A stretch of DNA of 64,000 nucleotides from Emiliania huxleyi CCMP1516 (lineage: Eukaryota; Haptophyta; Isochrysidales; Noelaerhabdaceae), in NCBI RefSeq assembly GCF_000372725.1, contig NW_005199203.1, positions 4,593 through 68,592 on the forward strand, given 5' to 3'. Of the stretch, positions 12,123-22,688 are shown one piece after another; within the stretch, counting starts at the first letter, position 1; each line of letters begins with the position of its first letter. A program made the position numbers and the translations under genes. Under the pieces are notes generated by a model, which was given only the letters and a program-made list of their open reading frames with translations, did not search any database and was not told where the DNA came from.

Positions 12123-12697
12123 TGTGTGTGTGTGGCCTGTCTCTCTCTGTCTCTCTGTCTCTCTCTCTCCCCCCTCTCGGCTCGGGGCTTGCCTGAGTCA
12201 CCCTCCCTCCCCGCCCCTCTCCCCTCGGCCAGGGCCTCCTGCTCGTCGCGCAGTCGCTCCTCGAGGCGACGCCGCTGCGCCACCTCGCCTCTCGCGCGCC
12301 CCTGCCGCTCGGTGCGTGGGCATCAAGCACACCGTGAGGAGGAGGGGGGGGGGGTGAGGGCAGGAGAAGGGGGGGTGAGGGCAGGAGAAGGGGGGGTGAG
12401 GGGCACCACCAGCCTTGCTCCTGACGGACGCCACGGCGGCCGGTCCACACGCACGCCACGCGTGCACCGCCCCTCCGCCACACAACCACACAACTCCCAC
12501 CCGTGTCGTAACACGTGCACCACACGTTCCGCCGCACTCCCACGACGCGTCCGCGGCTCTCGAGCACAGGCGTCGCCTTCAACATCACCGCCCTCTCTCT
12601 CGTCCCCGACTACTTCATCTGCAACTGGATCGACCTGCCGACGCCGCTCTTCGGCGCCGTCGCGCGCCTCGTGCCCCGCATCATGTGGGCGGCGTAG
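10083..12697 (+). CDS. Wax-synthase-like membrane O-acyltransferase (MBOAT), seven exons
   Basis: Exons 10083-10830, 10911-10978, 11289-11373, 11461-11515, 11605-11638, 12233-12311 and 12570-12697 join in one frame. The family landmarks appear in order: hydrophobic N-terminus, FDNPVFKSCSPREFWGRRWN, VNAMLKRSCYKPL, ATFGASAGFHEYQF (candidate catalytic His), VGTASVFFLGQ, GLLLVAQSLLEATPL, and a final membrane segment ending at TAG 12697. Such enzymes make wax esters or related lipids from acyl-CoA and alcohol in the ER. Introns 1-4 start with GC, 5 and 6 with GT. Intron 5 (11639-12232) holds (CT)n and (GT)n tracts and the N gap. Both of its ends carry CCTCGGCCAGG. An upstream in-frame ATG near 10014 is possible but lies in repeat-like sequence. 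Confidence 0.8.
11085..11200. repeat. Intronic ATCTCGGC minisatellite
   Basis: Within intron 2 of the MBOAT gene, short units around GAGATCTCGGCG repeat imperfectly. The same unit fills introns of the EF-P gene at 42600-42880. Just before it, at 10983-11010, the intron also carries ATCTCCCCAT units like those at 30560-30605 and 33290-33330. Confidence 0.8.
11640..12135. repeat. Microsatellites around the assembly gap
   Basis: (CT)n from about 11640, (CCCT)n to ~11735, mixed CT/C to ~11835, then 100 N (11927-12026), then (CT)n and (GT)n to ~12135. All of it lies inside intron 5 of the MBOAT gene. The gap probably reflects difficulty in sequencing this tract. Confidence 0.9.
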
Positions 12698-13002
12698 CGG
12701 CAGCGCACAGCGGGGAGCTCCCACACACACTCAGGCTCACAGCACAAGAGCACATGGAGACAGCATGGACCATGATTGGAGGTGAGGTACGTCAACGTCG
12801 TATGAGTCGTAGAGTAGACGCACAGCAGTACAGACTACGAACAGTACGTCGCGTTGGTTTAGGCCACCGCCACCCGGCCCGTTTTTGAGTTTTGAATTCT
12901 TTTTCTCGCGGTACACTCGGTGCACAGATTGAATTCTCGCTACAGATTGATACGCACAGCAGTACAGATTGGATGAGACGGCGCAGATTCGAGATGGTCA
13001 TT

Positions 13003-13218
13003 GAATTCTTTTTCTCGCGATAGAACATATGTCCACCCTCCCGCCGCGCCGCTCGCCGCTTTCAATACCGTAGCTTTCAATACCGCTTTCAATAGACAAC
13101 ACAAAAGAACGGCAAAAAAGAAAGAAAACAGACAACCAAGGGAGGTGGATGGGAGGACGGCACGCCGCCACCACACAGGGATTTTAAGGAGAGGTGTGTG
13201 GTGCGCTAGCCGTCGCCC
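13003..13218 (+). repeat. Dispersed promoter-linked repeat, copy 2 (long)
   Basis: Begins GAATTCTTTTTCTCGCGATAG, then ATGTCCACCC, CCGCCGCGCCGC, an AAAAAAGAAAGAAAACAGAC stretch, GGATGGGAGGACGGCACGCC, CCACACAGGGATTTTAAGG and GCTAGCCGTCGCCCACCC. It matches 61888-61985 in its first half and 9765-9905 in its second half, so these are one family. It lies ~280 bases upstream of the F-box/RCC1 coding exon. Extra copies of the leading motif lie at 12894 and 13491. Confidence 0.75.
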
Positions 13219-13490
13219 ACCCTAGGGAGTCTGCCTCTTCCTATCTCTCTTCGCAGTCTCTCGCCGCTTCTCGCTGCAACCTTCATGCCACCTCGCGGTC
13301 GTCCCACTCTCGTCGTCCTCTCCCTTGTCATTTCCTCCTTCCTCTGTCGCGTCGTTCTCTTCTGCCTGCCTCGTCCTGTGACGCCGCCGCCTGCCGGTCC
13401 CTTGTTCTCGCGGCTTCTTTCGCCTTTCGGCGCAACTCTTAAGAACGGCAAACGCTTCCATTCTTTTCCTCGCGTTAGGCAAAAAACTAA

Positions 13491-14790
13491 ATTCTTTTTC
13501 TCGCGATAACACACACCCTGCCAGCCACGCCGCCGCCCGCCCGCCTCCTCGACCTCCCCACGGACCTCCTCGTCCGCGCCCTCTCTCGCTGCGACCCCGC
13601 CGACATCGCTCGCGTCGCGGCCGTCTCGCTGCTCTTCCACGCCTCGCTTGCGGTGGAGGGCATCCGCTTGTGGGCGCAAGAGCGCGGCTTCGAGCTGCCG
13701 GCGCAGCCAGAGGACGAGAGCTGCGCCGTGCGGTGGCTGTGCTTTTTTGCGCTGCTGCGCAAGTCCAATCCGCCGGCGAGGGCAGCGGCAGGCAAACGGC
13801 ACAGCATCTTCATCGACGGCGAGGGGCGGCTCTCGTCGTGCGGCTCAGCGCCGCCCTTCAGCCCATCGGTACTCGGCCACGGTGAGGGCGTGACGCGGCT
13901 CAACACGCCGACCCGCCTCCCGTCGATGCTGGGAGAGCGCGTCGTGAGCGTGTCTGCTGGAGCCGCCCACAGCCTCGCCCTCGCCGCCGACGGCGTCTGG
14001 AGCTGGGGCGGTGGAGCCGGTGGCAAGCTGGGCCACGGCGACCTGGAGGACCAGCTGCTGCCAAAGAAGATCGAGGCCTTGGCTGGCTGGCGCGTCCTCG
14101 CTGTCTCGGCTGGACTTGTGCACAACCTCGCCCTCACCGCCGATGGCGCCGTCTGGAGCTGGGGCGGTGGAAGCTTTGGCCAGTTGGGCCACGGCGACCA
14201 GCAGAACGAGCCGCTGCCCAAGAAGATCGAGGCCTTTACTGACCAGCGCGTCGTCGCCCCAGCAGCACCACCTGCTGCCCAAGAAGGTCGAGGCCTTTGC
14301 AGGTCGGTGCGTCGTCGCTGTGTCGGCTGGAGCATTCCACAGCCTCGCCATCACCGCTGGTGGCGCCGTCTGGAGCTGGGGCGAGGGAGGCTTTGGCCGC
14401 TTGGGCCACGGCGACGGGCAGAACCAGCTGCTGCCCAAGAAGGTCGAGGCCTTCGCTGGCCAACGCGTCCTCACCGTGTCGGCTGGAGGAAACCACAGCT
14501 TCGCCATCACCACCGACGGCGCCGTCTGGAGCTGGGGCTGGGGATACCAAGGCCAATTGGGCCACGGCGACCAGCAGTGGCAGCTGCTGCCAAAGAAGGT
14601 CGAGGCCTTTGCTGCCCGGCGCGTCATCGCTGTGTCCACTGGAGACCATAGCATTGCCATCACCGCCGATGGCGCCGTCTTTACCTGGGGCCAGGCCCGC
14701 GCCGCCCGCCACGGCTGCCTAGGCCACGGAGAGGACATGTCGAACCAGCTGCTGCCCAAGGAGGTCGAGGCATGGGCGCTGGGGCAGTGA
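13491..14790 (+). CDS. F-box plus RCC1-repeat protein, frame broken in the propeller
   Basis: An F-box-like segment (LLDLPTDLLVRALSRCDPADIARVAAVS, from ~13545) leads into RCC1 repeats of ~53 residues (SVSAGAAHSLALAADG, WSWGGG, GKLGHGD, LLPKK). F-box proteins bring substrates to SCF ubiquitin ligases and RCC1 propellers often bind them; this role is inferred. At about 14250-14265 the text runs from TDQRVV straight into a different frame at HHLLPKKVEAFAG. Most of one blade is missing and the frame shifts, which fits a deletion between near-identical repeats or an assembly collapse. No ATG precedes the F-box in its frame after the stop at 13488, so the true start is unknown (another exon or a non-AUG start). 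The 5' end abuts a repeat motif (AATTCTTTTTCTCGCG). Ends TGA near 14790. Confidence 0.65.
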
Positions 14791-15917
<1,127 letters not shown>

Positions 15918-16875
15918 CTGCGGGCGCTGTGCGAGCCGCCCTGAACGACCACAATGTTGAGCGCGCTCGAGCACCGAAGCACCGCGAGCGCCGGCGAGCA
16001 CCACCGCCCCGCGCCTTGGCGTGGGTCGGTAGTACACGATGCGGCGCCCAGCATGCTCTATCATGCGTCGCACCCGCAGTGGCCGAGCCGACCGCCGCTC
16101 GAACTGGCGCCGAGTGGCTCCCAGATCGAGCGCGGCAGGCTCAGTCGCACCGTCGCGGGGCGAACGCGAACCGAGCCGTCGCCGTTCGCCGCAGCCGCCA
16201 GCCGCCAGCCGTCAGCCGTACAGCCGTACAGCCGTCAGCCGTCAGCTCGCAGTCGCCGTCGCTGCCGCCGCCGCAGCAGCAGTGAGCGAGCTCCTGCGTC
16301 GTGTTGCCGACGCAGTGTGGACGCGCGCCGCCCAGCGGCGAGCGAGCGTGCTCGGAGTTGGGTCGGCGCGCGCGCGGGCGGACGGCGCCTGTAAACAGAC
16401 AGCCTGCACCGCCCACTCGTTCAAAATCCCGAGACATCCCAGGCGGCCTCCTGCTCCATTGCCTCCTGCGGCCAATTTGGGCACCGTCTCACCGGCCTCG
16501 ACGGGAACCTGCTTCTGCTTCTTGCGCTTGGGCATACCAACAGCTCCCGTCTTGATGCGCCCCATCGTACACAAGCACTGTGCGCACAACAAGCCAAAGA
16601 CGAACGTCAGCGCATCGTAGCCGAGTACAGTCTCGAGCAGCATGCCGCGCGGGTGAGATGGCCGGAGCAGCAGCTACCGCACCGTCTCAACTCCCACCCA
16701 GTGGCGTGCACCAAGCAGCTCGCAAAGGCCGCCAACGGTAGCAGGAAGCCCTCTTTTGCTGCGCGCTTTTTCCGATCTTATTTAACAGGACCCTAGCTAG
16801 GACCCCCTACCGGGGCGCGGGGGGAAGGCGGGTCGGGTGCTTGCGGGTGCGAGTGCATATGTTGTGCTGTGCTGT

Positions 16876-16952
16876 GTGTTAGGCTCATGAGACAACGATT
16901 TTCCCGCAAAAGGTGGCTCAGTGGGAAAATCGTTGTCTCATGAGCCTAACAC
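16876..16952. repeat. Perfect 30-bp inverted repeat (hairpin element)
   Basis: Arm 16876-16905 (GTGTTAGGCTCATGAGACAA...) is the exact reverse complement of 16923-16952, with a 17-base loop. TGTGCTGTGCTG borders it on both sides, which could be a target duplication or just the local TGTGC repeat. It is unlike its surroundings in base composition. Candidates are a very small MITE or a folded-RNA locus. Confidence 0.95.
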
Positions 16953-17456
16953 TGTGCTGTGCTGGCTGCGGCGTGCCTTGGTGTGCCGTGTGACGTGCCT
17001 TGCTGTGCCGTGACGTCGCCTAGCTGTGCAATCATCATTCTTTCTGTCGACTGTCCGGGGGAAGGGAGGGTGGGGGGGCATGCATGTGCGTGTGCGTGTG
17101 CGTGTGCGTGTGCGTGTGCCGTGCTGTGCTGCGCTGTGCTGCGCTGTGCTGCGCAGGCAGTGACGTACCGTGCCATTAAATCTGTGCATTTAAGTCTGTC
17201 AACGGGTCGGGTGCCCAACTTAAGTCTGTAAGAACGGGTGGTCCAGACGGACTCAGGGCCGGTGCTTTGACGCAGTATATTGTACTTCGAGGTAGTATGA
17301 ATTCAGAACGGCCCCCCGAGAGCGCCTCTTCGACGCCCACGGGTCCCGGGAGGTCGGAGGGGTTGCGAGAGGGCCCCGGCTATTTTTTGTTTGAATCCCG
17401 GAGGCCGTTAGAACATGAATTGACGTTCCACGTGCCCGTCCCCAGCAAGGACAACA

Positions 17457-18327
17457 TGCTAGCCCAGCAGGCCGCTCCCACCGCCGCCCGCGGCGGAGGC
17501 AAGGCGGCAAAGGGTGGCAAGGGCGGCGGCAAGGGCGCTGGCAAGGGTGGTGGCCGTGTGGCGCACCAGACCCGCTTTGCGCCGCCGCCCTCAACGCCCG
17601 ATACTCGGTTGAGCCGGCGGAGCGACGGCGGCAGAGTTGCGGCCGCCGGCGACCTCACACGGCGTCGAGCGCCGTAGAGACGGCCCCGAGAGCCGCCGCC
17701 AGGTGTGCCACGACCGCGGTCGCGAGGCTCGTGGCGATAGATGCGCCAGACCCGCTTGCGCCGCCGCCCTCAACGCCCGATACTCGGTCAGAGCCGGCGG
17801 AGCGACGGCGGCGGAGTTGCGGCCGCCGGCGACCTCACACGGCGTCGAGCGCCGTAGAGACGGCCTCGAGAGCCGCCGCCAGGTGTGCCACGACCGCGGT
17901 CGCGAGGCTCGTGGCGATAGATGCGCCAGACCCGCTTGCGCCGCCGCCCTCAACGCCCGATACTCGGTCAGAGCCGGCGGAGCGACGGCGGCGGAGTTGC
18001 GGCCGCCGGCGACCTTCCCCTCGACCACGCCGCCGACCCGTCGACAAGCACACGCGGACTGCCATCGAGAAGAAGGAGAAGGATGGCGGCGCATCCGGAG
18101 CCCGCGGGCGCAGCGGGCGCGGGTCCGGGCGCGGGCGGGCGCGCGGGAACCCCGCCAGCGGAGGCGACAATGCCTTCTGGGAGGCGGCTCTGCAGGCGGC
18201 GCGCGGCGCGCCCCTCGCCGGTCTCCCGCACGCTCCTGAGGGCCGAGAGGGCCGAGAGGCGGGGTCGGTGACCCGGGGGCATGGGCGGTGCGGCCCGCGC
18301 CGCGCGCGGGCGCGTGGCAGCCCGTGA
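17457..18327 (+). CDS. Possible Gly/Lys/Arg-rich protein over a ~180-bp tandem repeat
   Basis: An ORF from ATG 17457 reads MLAQQAAPTAARGGGKAAKG and runs into the tandem repeat. A second open frame (ending 18327) reads RPVDKHTRTAIEKKEKDGG, then a Gly/Arg stretch and DNAFWEAALQAARG. The spacing recalls the RNA-binding Stm1/HABP4 style (D-[RK]-H-x-x-T, then K-x-G-G), but this is a weak resemblance. The frames would have to be joined by splicing within the repeat. The locus could equally be non-coding. Confidence 0.25.
17573..18015. repeat. Tandem repeat, ~180-bp unit, about 2.4 copies
   Basis: Units starting at about 17582, 17761 and 17941 (CCGCCGCCCTCAACGCCCGA...) are almost identical over their length (179-180 bp period). 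Open frames run through it on both strands because the period is a multiple of three. Confidence 0.9.
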
Positions 18328-18821
18328 GGGCCGAGATCGGGTCCGTACTTCGACGTAGTATGGGCCCCCGGGGGCCCTCTACAGCAGCGGCGAAGTGAGC
18401 GTGTTTGTGGTGTTGGTGTGGCGTCTGAGCTTGGATCTGTGACTAAAGCCGGTTACCACTGATGGATCCCCACCCGAATAACACACAGTGAGCGCCCCAG
18501 GGCTTCACTACGCCCTCCGCGCGAAATCGCTAGTGGTGCTTTGTGGTAGTATATTGTACTTTTGAGTAGTATGGGTACGGTTCCCGAGACCGCAGAGACC
18601 AGCGTCAAAATTTTGGCTCGCCAACAAGCCTTGCGGCGCCTCCACACCTTTACCCACTATTTATAAACCCAAAAATTGAGGCTCTTAGGTGGTGAAGCTT
18701 CCCGACATTACCATACATTAGGAGGCCTACAATCGCACTGTACTTCTTCCTGCGTTGTGAGGATAAAATTCTTCCTGGGTTGCATCCGCGCTTCGCGCCC
18801 GTCCGCCTCGACAGCGCTCAC

Positions 18822-19769
18822 ATGCAGGCGTTCGAGCTAGTCGTCCCGAACGGCGTCGTTGCGGGGCAGACCATTCAAGCCGTCACCCCGAACGGCCCAG
18901 TGCAGGTCGCTGTCCCTGCCGGTTTGGCCGCTGGCGACAGGTTTCAGGTCCAGCTGCCGCCGAGTGACGAAGCGGCCAAGGCGGCGGCGAGCGCCCTCTC
19001 GCAGCTGGGCAACCTGGGCCGCAGCGTCACCTTCGGTCTGAGCAGCAGCAGCATCTCCGGGGCAGACGGCTTGATCGACCAGAGCGTCGCTGGCGAGATG
19101 CCCGTCACCTCTGGCGAGCCCGGCATCGCCGCGGGCCCGGATGTGATGAAGCTCCGCTTCCAGTCTTCCAAGCGCGGCAGGCACCTGCACGCAGAGCTTG
19201 TCACACCCGACGGCACCAGGATCGCCGTCCTGGACATGGGCGAGGTCCCAAAGTCGACGCCAGGAGCTCTCTTCGGCTCCGCCATCGGCGGCTACTCCAC
19301 CGCGTTCCAGCCACCGCCTCCCGTCCAGCTGAGCGTCCTCGGCCAGGCGTACGGGACCTACACCTGCACGAGCCTCATGAACTGCGGGGTCCAGGCTGGC
19401 GCGCGGTGGCAACGCAGAGACGGCACCGGCGGCGCGATGATCGCAGAGCCTGAGAGAGTCGGCTGCTGCACCACGGCGCCTCAGTCCATCTCTCGCAAGA
19501 AGAGTGCGCTCGGCAAGAAGGAGGTGCCGTTCACTGCGACGTTTGATGCCGAGAAGGGCCACCCGGCCGAGACTACGATGGTCCACGCCGTGACCGACAG
19601 CAGCGCAGGCAAGGTGCCGCAGTTCATCGCGACCAACGTGCGGCAGGTGGTGGTCGAGCTTGACAAGATCACCGACCCGCACAAGAAGCTCGATTGCATC
19701 TTGATTGGCGCCACACTCGCGGCGCTGAACGTCACGACGGGCATTCCCTCCAGCGGCGGCGGCGGCTGA
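18822..19769 (+). CDS. Unknown protein with VPxGxxxGxxxxV motif repeats and a C-terminal scramblase/LURP-like region
   Basis: A single exon of about 315 residues from ATG 18822. The N-terminus carries two copies of a short beta motif common in algal and oomycete proteins (VVPNGVVAGQTIQAV, then AVPAGLAAGDRFQVQLP). The remainder has a beta-rich look with a Cys-containing middle (YTCTSLMNC) and ends DPHKKLDCILIGATLAALNV. That ending resembles the last helix of phospholipid-scramblase/LURP-one folds. The likeness is from memory and weak, and function is unknown. The ATG at 18780 is 14 codons upstream in frame, but the motif starts at 18822. Confidence 0.6.
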   Translation: MQAFELVVPNGVVAGQTIQAVTPNGPVQVAVPAGLAAGDRFQVQLPPSDEAAKAAASALSQLGNLGRSVTFGLSSSSISGADGLIDQSVAGEMPVTSGEPGIAAGPDVMKLRFQSSKRGRHLHAELVTPDGTRIAVLDMGEVPKSTPGALFGSAIGGYSTAFQPPPPVQLSVLGQAYGTYTCTSLMNCGVQAGARWQRRDGTGGAMIAEPERVGCCTTAPQSISRKKSALGKKEVPFTATFDAEKGHPAETTMVHAVTDSSAGKVPQFIATNVRQVVVELDKITDPHKKLDCILIGATLAALNVTTGIPSSGGGG

Positions 19770-20300
19770 CTGAACGGGCGCGCAAGTCATGTTACCGACT
19801 GAGCAGCGCACGAGAGCTATTAGGGCCGCCAACTCGTACTTTGCACGTCCATAATACCTTTGTGGATCCACTCGCTTGCTTTTTTTTCGCTCCAGTGGAT
19901 CTATCGTGTTATCATTTGCTGCTATTGGAAAACTCCGTCTGTTTCGGGCGGCGGGGTGCCGATGGCATACGTAGAGGAGGCGGCGCGCCGTAGGCGGCGG
20001 GGAGGCAACGGGAGCCGACGGCAGAGGAGGCGGCGCGCTTGGTAGTGGCGACGCATCGCCAGCAGTCTTTTATCGGCTGGCCGACGAGTCTGCTTTTGAG
20101 GAGAAGGTTCGGCTGCACGCATCGGGGCGGCGATGTGAGGCGGCCGGGCGGGCCGCATAGCAGAGGAGCGTTGGCGTCTTGCCCGGCTCGTGCCACGCAA
20201 TCCCACCCAGAAATTTCAGTCGACCCTTACCGGCAAGGAACCAAACCCCGGGCAGCCGCCTCAAGCCTCGAAGGTTGCCTCCCCGAACTCCTGTAGCCCC

Positions 20301-21753
20301 ATGCCCGCTCTCGCGATGTTGCTCGCCTGGGCTTCGAGCGAGGGCGAGGTCTGCCGGCGCGGCCAGCACGGACCGCGGTGCGCGGGCGACGCCGATTGCG
20401 CCGGCGTCGAGTATTGTGTCCGTTGCGCACGGTCGGGCTTTTGCACGGACGTGCCTCTCCCCGGAGGAGGGACGCCGCGTCGCGATGGCAAGATGGACTG
20501 TGGCGAGGGCGTGCCGCTCTGCGGCGTCCTCACCCTCGAGACTGGCTACGGCGGCGGCTACTACCACCATGCGCATCCGTCTGTCCACGGGCTGTGGCCG
20601 CAGGTGGGCGAGTACGGCTCGTCGGCCTGCATCCCTCCGCGCGTGTCGGCCGCGTCGCCGACGCGCCTCTACCCGTGCTACGCAGCGCCCGCCGCCGAGC
20701 GGGCCCACCAGGCGCCGGCTTTGTAGATATGCTGATCGCCGTGCCGCTCTCGCCGCTCTCGCCGCGCTCGCACTCCCGCCCGCGGTAGCACACCACACAT
20801 GCTCCGGCCGAACGCGTGGTCCGCCCTCCCTCCCTCCCCTCCCGCCCCCGCCTCAGCTCGAGTTCGAGCAGCACGAGTGGTCGAAGCACGGCACTTGCGC
20901 CGGCGCCGCGGACGCGGACGACTTCTTCGCCCAAGTCTGCAGCCAAGACCCACAGAACCCCAATCGCTCTGAGAGGACGGGGTGTGATGTAAGAGGCGGC
21001 AGGCTGGATGTGGCGTGCGGTGCGAGTCTGCCTCAGGAGTCCCACAGACCCCCTCGCAAAAGTCTGGCAGCCAGTCCACCCACAGAACCGCGTTCGCTCG
21101 AGTCTGCCAGTAGTCCAACAGACCCCGTTCTCTGCCTGCCGGGTAGACCTGTTCGCAAACAGCCAGTAGCCCGTCCGCACCCAGCCCTTCCCCTCGCAGG
21201 TCTGCAACCTCTCCTCCGCACCGCTCGCCCTGCTGTCGGCGGAGCGCCAGAAGGGCGGCTCCCTAGCAGACATGACCGCCGCGCTCAAGCAGGCGGGCCA
21301 CACTGTCACCCTAGCCCTACCCGGACCCCAGACCCTACCCCAAGCCCTGCCCCTGGAGACCCTGACCTCTATCCCCACCCCTGCCTCGGAGCCAAACCGG
21401 AAGTCGCCCCCACCATCGCCCCCACCATCGCCCCCACCATCGCCACCGCCTCCCCCCTCGCCTCCGCCGCCCCCGCCTCCGCCTCCCTCGCCGCCGCCTC
21501 CGTCCCCTCCGCCCTCCCCGCCGCCCTCACCCCCTCCACCACCGGCCGTACCCCCCGGCCCTAGGCGGGCTACCCGCTGCGCACTGTCGACCCGCCTCAC
21601 TCGCAGCTAGAGCTCTCCGCCTGCGCCTCACGACGACGGCCGGTGCGGGCTCCCCGAGGGGACGCCGTTCACGGCCCCCCGGCTGTAAAAAGGCCCCTCG
21701 GACAACGGGGGGGGGAGCCTCCCCCCTGTTTCAATGCGAAAAAGGGAAATTAA
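20301..21753 (+). CDS. RNase T2 family ribonuclease, four exons
   Basis: Exons 20301-20681, 20857-20934, 21200-21292 and 21565-21753 join in frame. The first conserved active-site block is HPSVHGLWPQ (exon 1) and the second is EQHEWSKHGTCAG (exon 2), giving the two catalytic His and the Glu/Lys of RNase T2, which cuts single-stranded RNA in vacuole or secretory pathway. A short hydrophobic start (MPALAMLLAWASS) may be a signal peptide. Residues ~20-60 form a Cys-rich cap (CAGDADCAGVEYCVRCARSG) not usual for the family. Introns 1 and 3 start with GC. Intron 3 is bordered by AGGCGGGCYAC at both ends and intron 2 by near copies of GTCTGCARCC. The proline-rich stretch 21400-21560 falls inside intron 3. 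The last ~40 codons are not conserved and their frame is uncertain. Confidence 0.82.
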
Positions 21754-22219
21754 AGGGGGTCCCCGGGGGTCCCCCCCCCCCCCCCCCCCCCCGCAAGCAG
21801 CCACGTACCGCTTGCCCCAGCACACGCGGAGGGGAATGGTACCCCTCTGCTCGGAGAGGGTACCTATGAGAGGGTCCCCTGCCCGCGAGCTCTTGCACCC
21901 GTCGCGACTCCCACACTTGCAGAACTCACCGCCTCCCCGCTGCTAGACCGCATCTAGACCGCACCGCTGCTCTCACCTCCCCCGGTTGATTCCCCCGGTT
22001 GATTCCCCCAGGCTCGCGCCCGTCGACGCCTTCCCCTCACTCTGCCGGGGGAAGCGGCCGCCGACGCCGCCCGCCGCTTGCCGGCGTGGCGAGCAAGATG
22101 CCAAGCCTACCACGAATCACACGTCCCGCATGTGCATGTCGCCCTGGCGCCCCCGACGTGACCACCCAAAGCCTCAAAACCCCCACCATTCATGCGGTCG
22201 ACGCTGCATGCAAACGGCC

Positions 22220-22271
<52 letters not shown>

Positions 22272-22273
<2 letters not shown>

Positions 22274-22414
22274 GCTCACCCACGCGCACCGGGCCTTGCA
22301 CTGTTAATGCCGTGGGGCTCCTGTCGTCTAGAAGAGGAGTCGCGAGGGACTAGCCTGGCCCTTGCCCCGCCACCTCGTGCGTGGAGAAGTGTACCTTACC
22401 CTCCCTTACCTTAG
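22272..22414 (+). repeat. Introner element family 1, copy A
   Basis: CGCTCACCCACGCGCACCGG, then AATGCCGTGGGGCTCCTGTC, GTCTAGA, GAGGGACTAGCCTGGCCC, CCACCTCGTGCGTGGAGAAG and CCTTACCTTAG. It ends exactly at the AG that precedes the RNase T2-like Cys-rich exon at 22415. A (CA)n tract (22219-22271) abuts its 5' side, as also in copy D. Confidence 0.85.
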
Positions 22415-22688
22415 GCATGGCGAGCACGGCCCTGCGTGCGAGAGCGACGTGGACTGCGCGCACGTCACTGGCTGCGTCCGCTGCGCGCAGTCGGGCTTCT
22501 GCACAGACGTGCCGCTGCCGGCTGCCGAGTGAGTGCCTTGAGGAGGGGGCGGGTTTGGCGGGGTTTGGGCACTTTGGGGTTTGCGATTCGGATAATTTCC
22601 TCGCAGCGACGCGGCGCGGCCAACAGCCAAGCTCGGAAGAGACTGTGTGTGTAGCCAACAACTCTATACGGCGAACTGTCAGTTGTAA
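22415..22688 (+). pseudogene. Partial second copy of the RNase T2 Cys-rich cap
   Basis: Exon 22415-22528 reads HGEHGPACESDVDCAHVTG, then CVRCAQSGFCTDVPLPAAE, matching the cap of the RNase T2 gene 2 kb upstream (CVRCARSGFCTDVPLP). It ends at a canonical GTGAGT. A second exon, 22607-22688, continues in frame and stops (DDAARPTAKLGRDC...TANCQL). No catalytic HGLWP or KHGTC block follows. It could be a gene remnant or a small secreted Cys-rich protein, and the upstream exon is not identified. Confidence 0.5.

Noticed and set aside
21272-21610. Proline-rich SPPPSPPP ORF downstream of the RNase T2 exon
   Set aside because: Splicing with matched AGGCGGGC edges places this stretch in intron 3; it is a CCACCATCGCC-type repeat.
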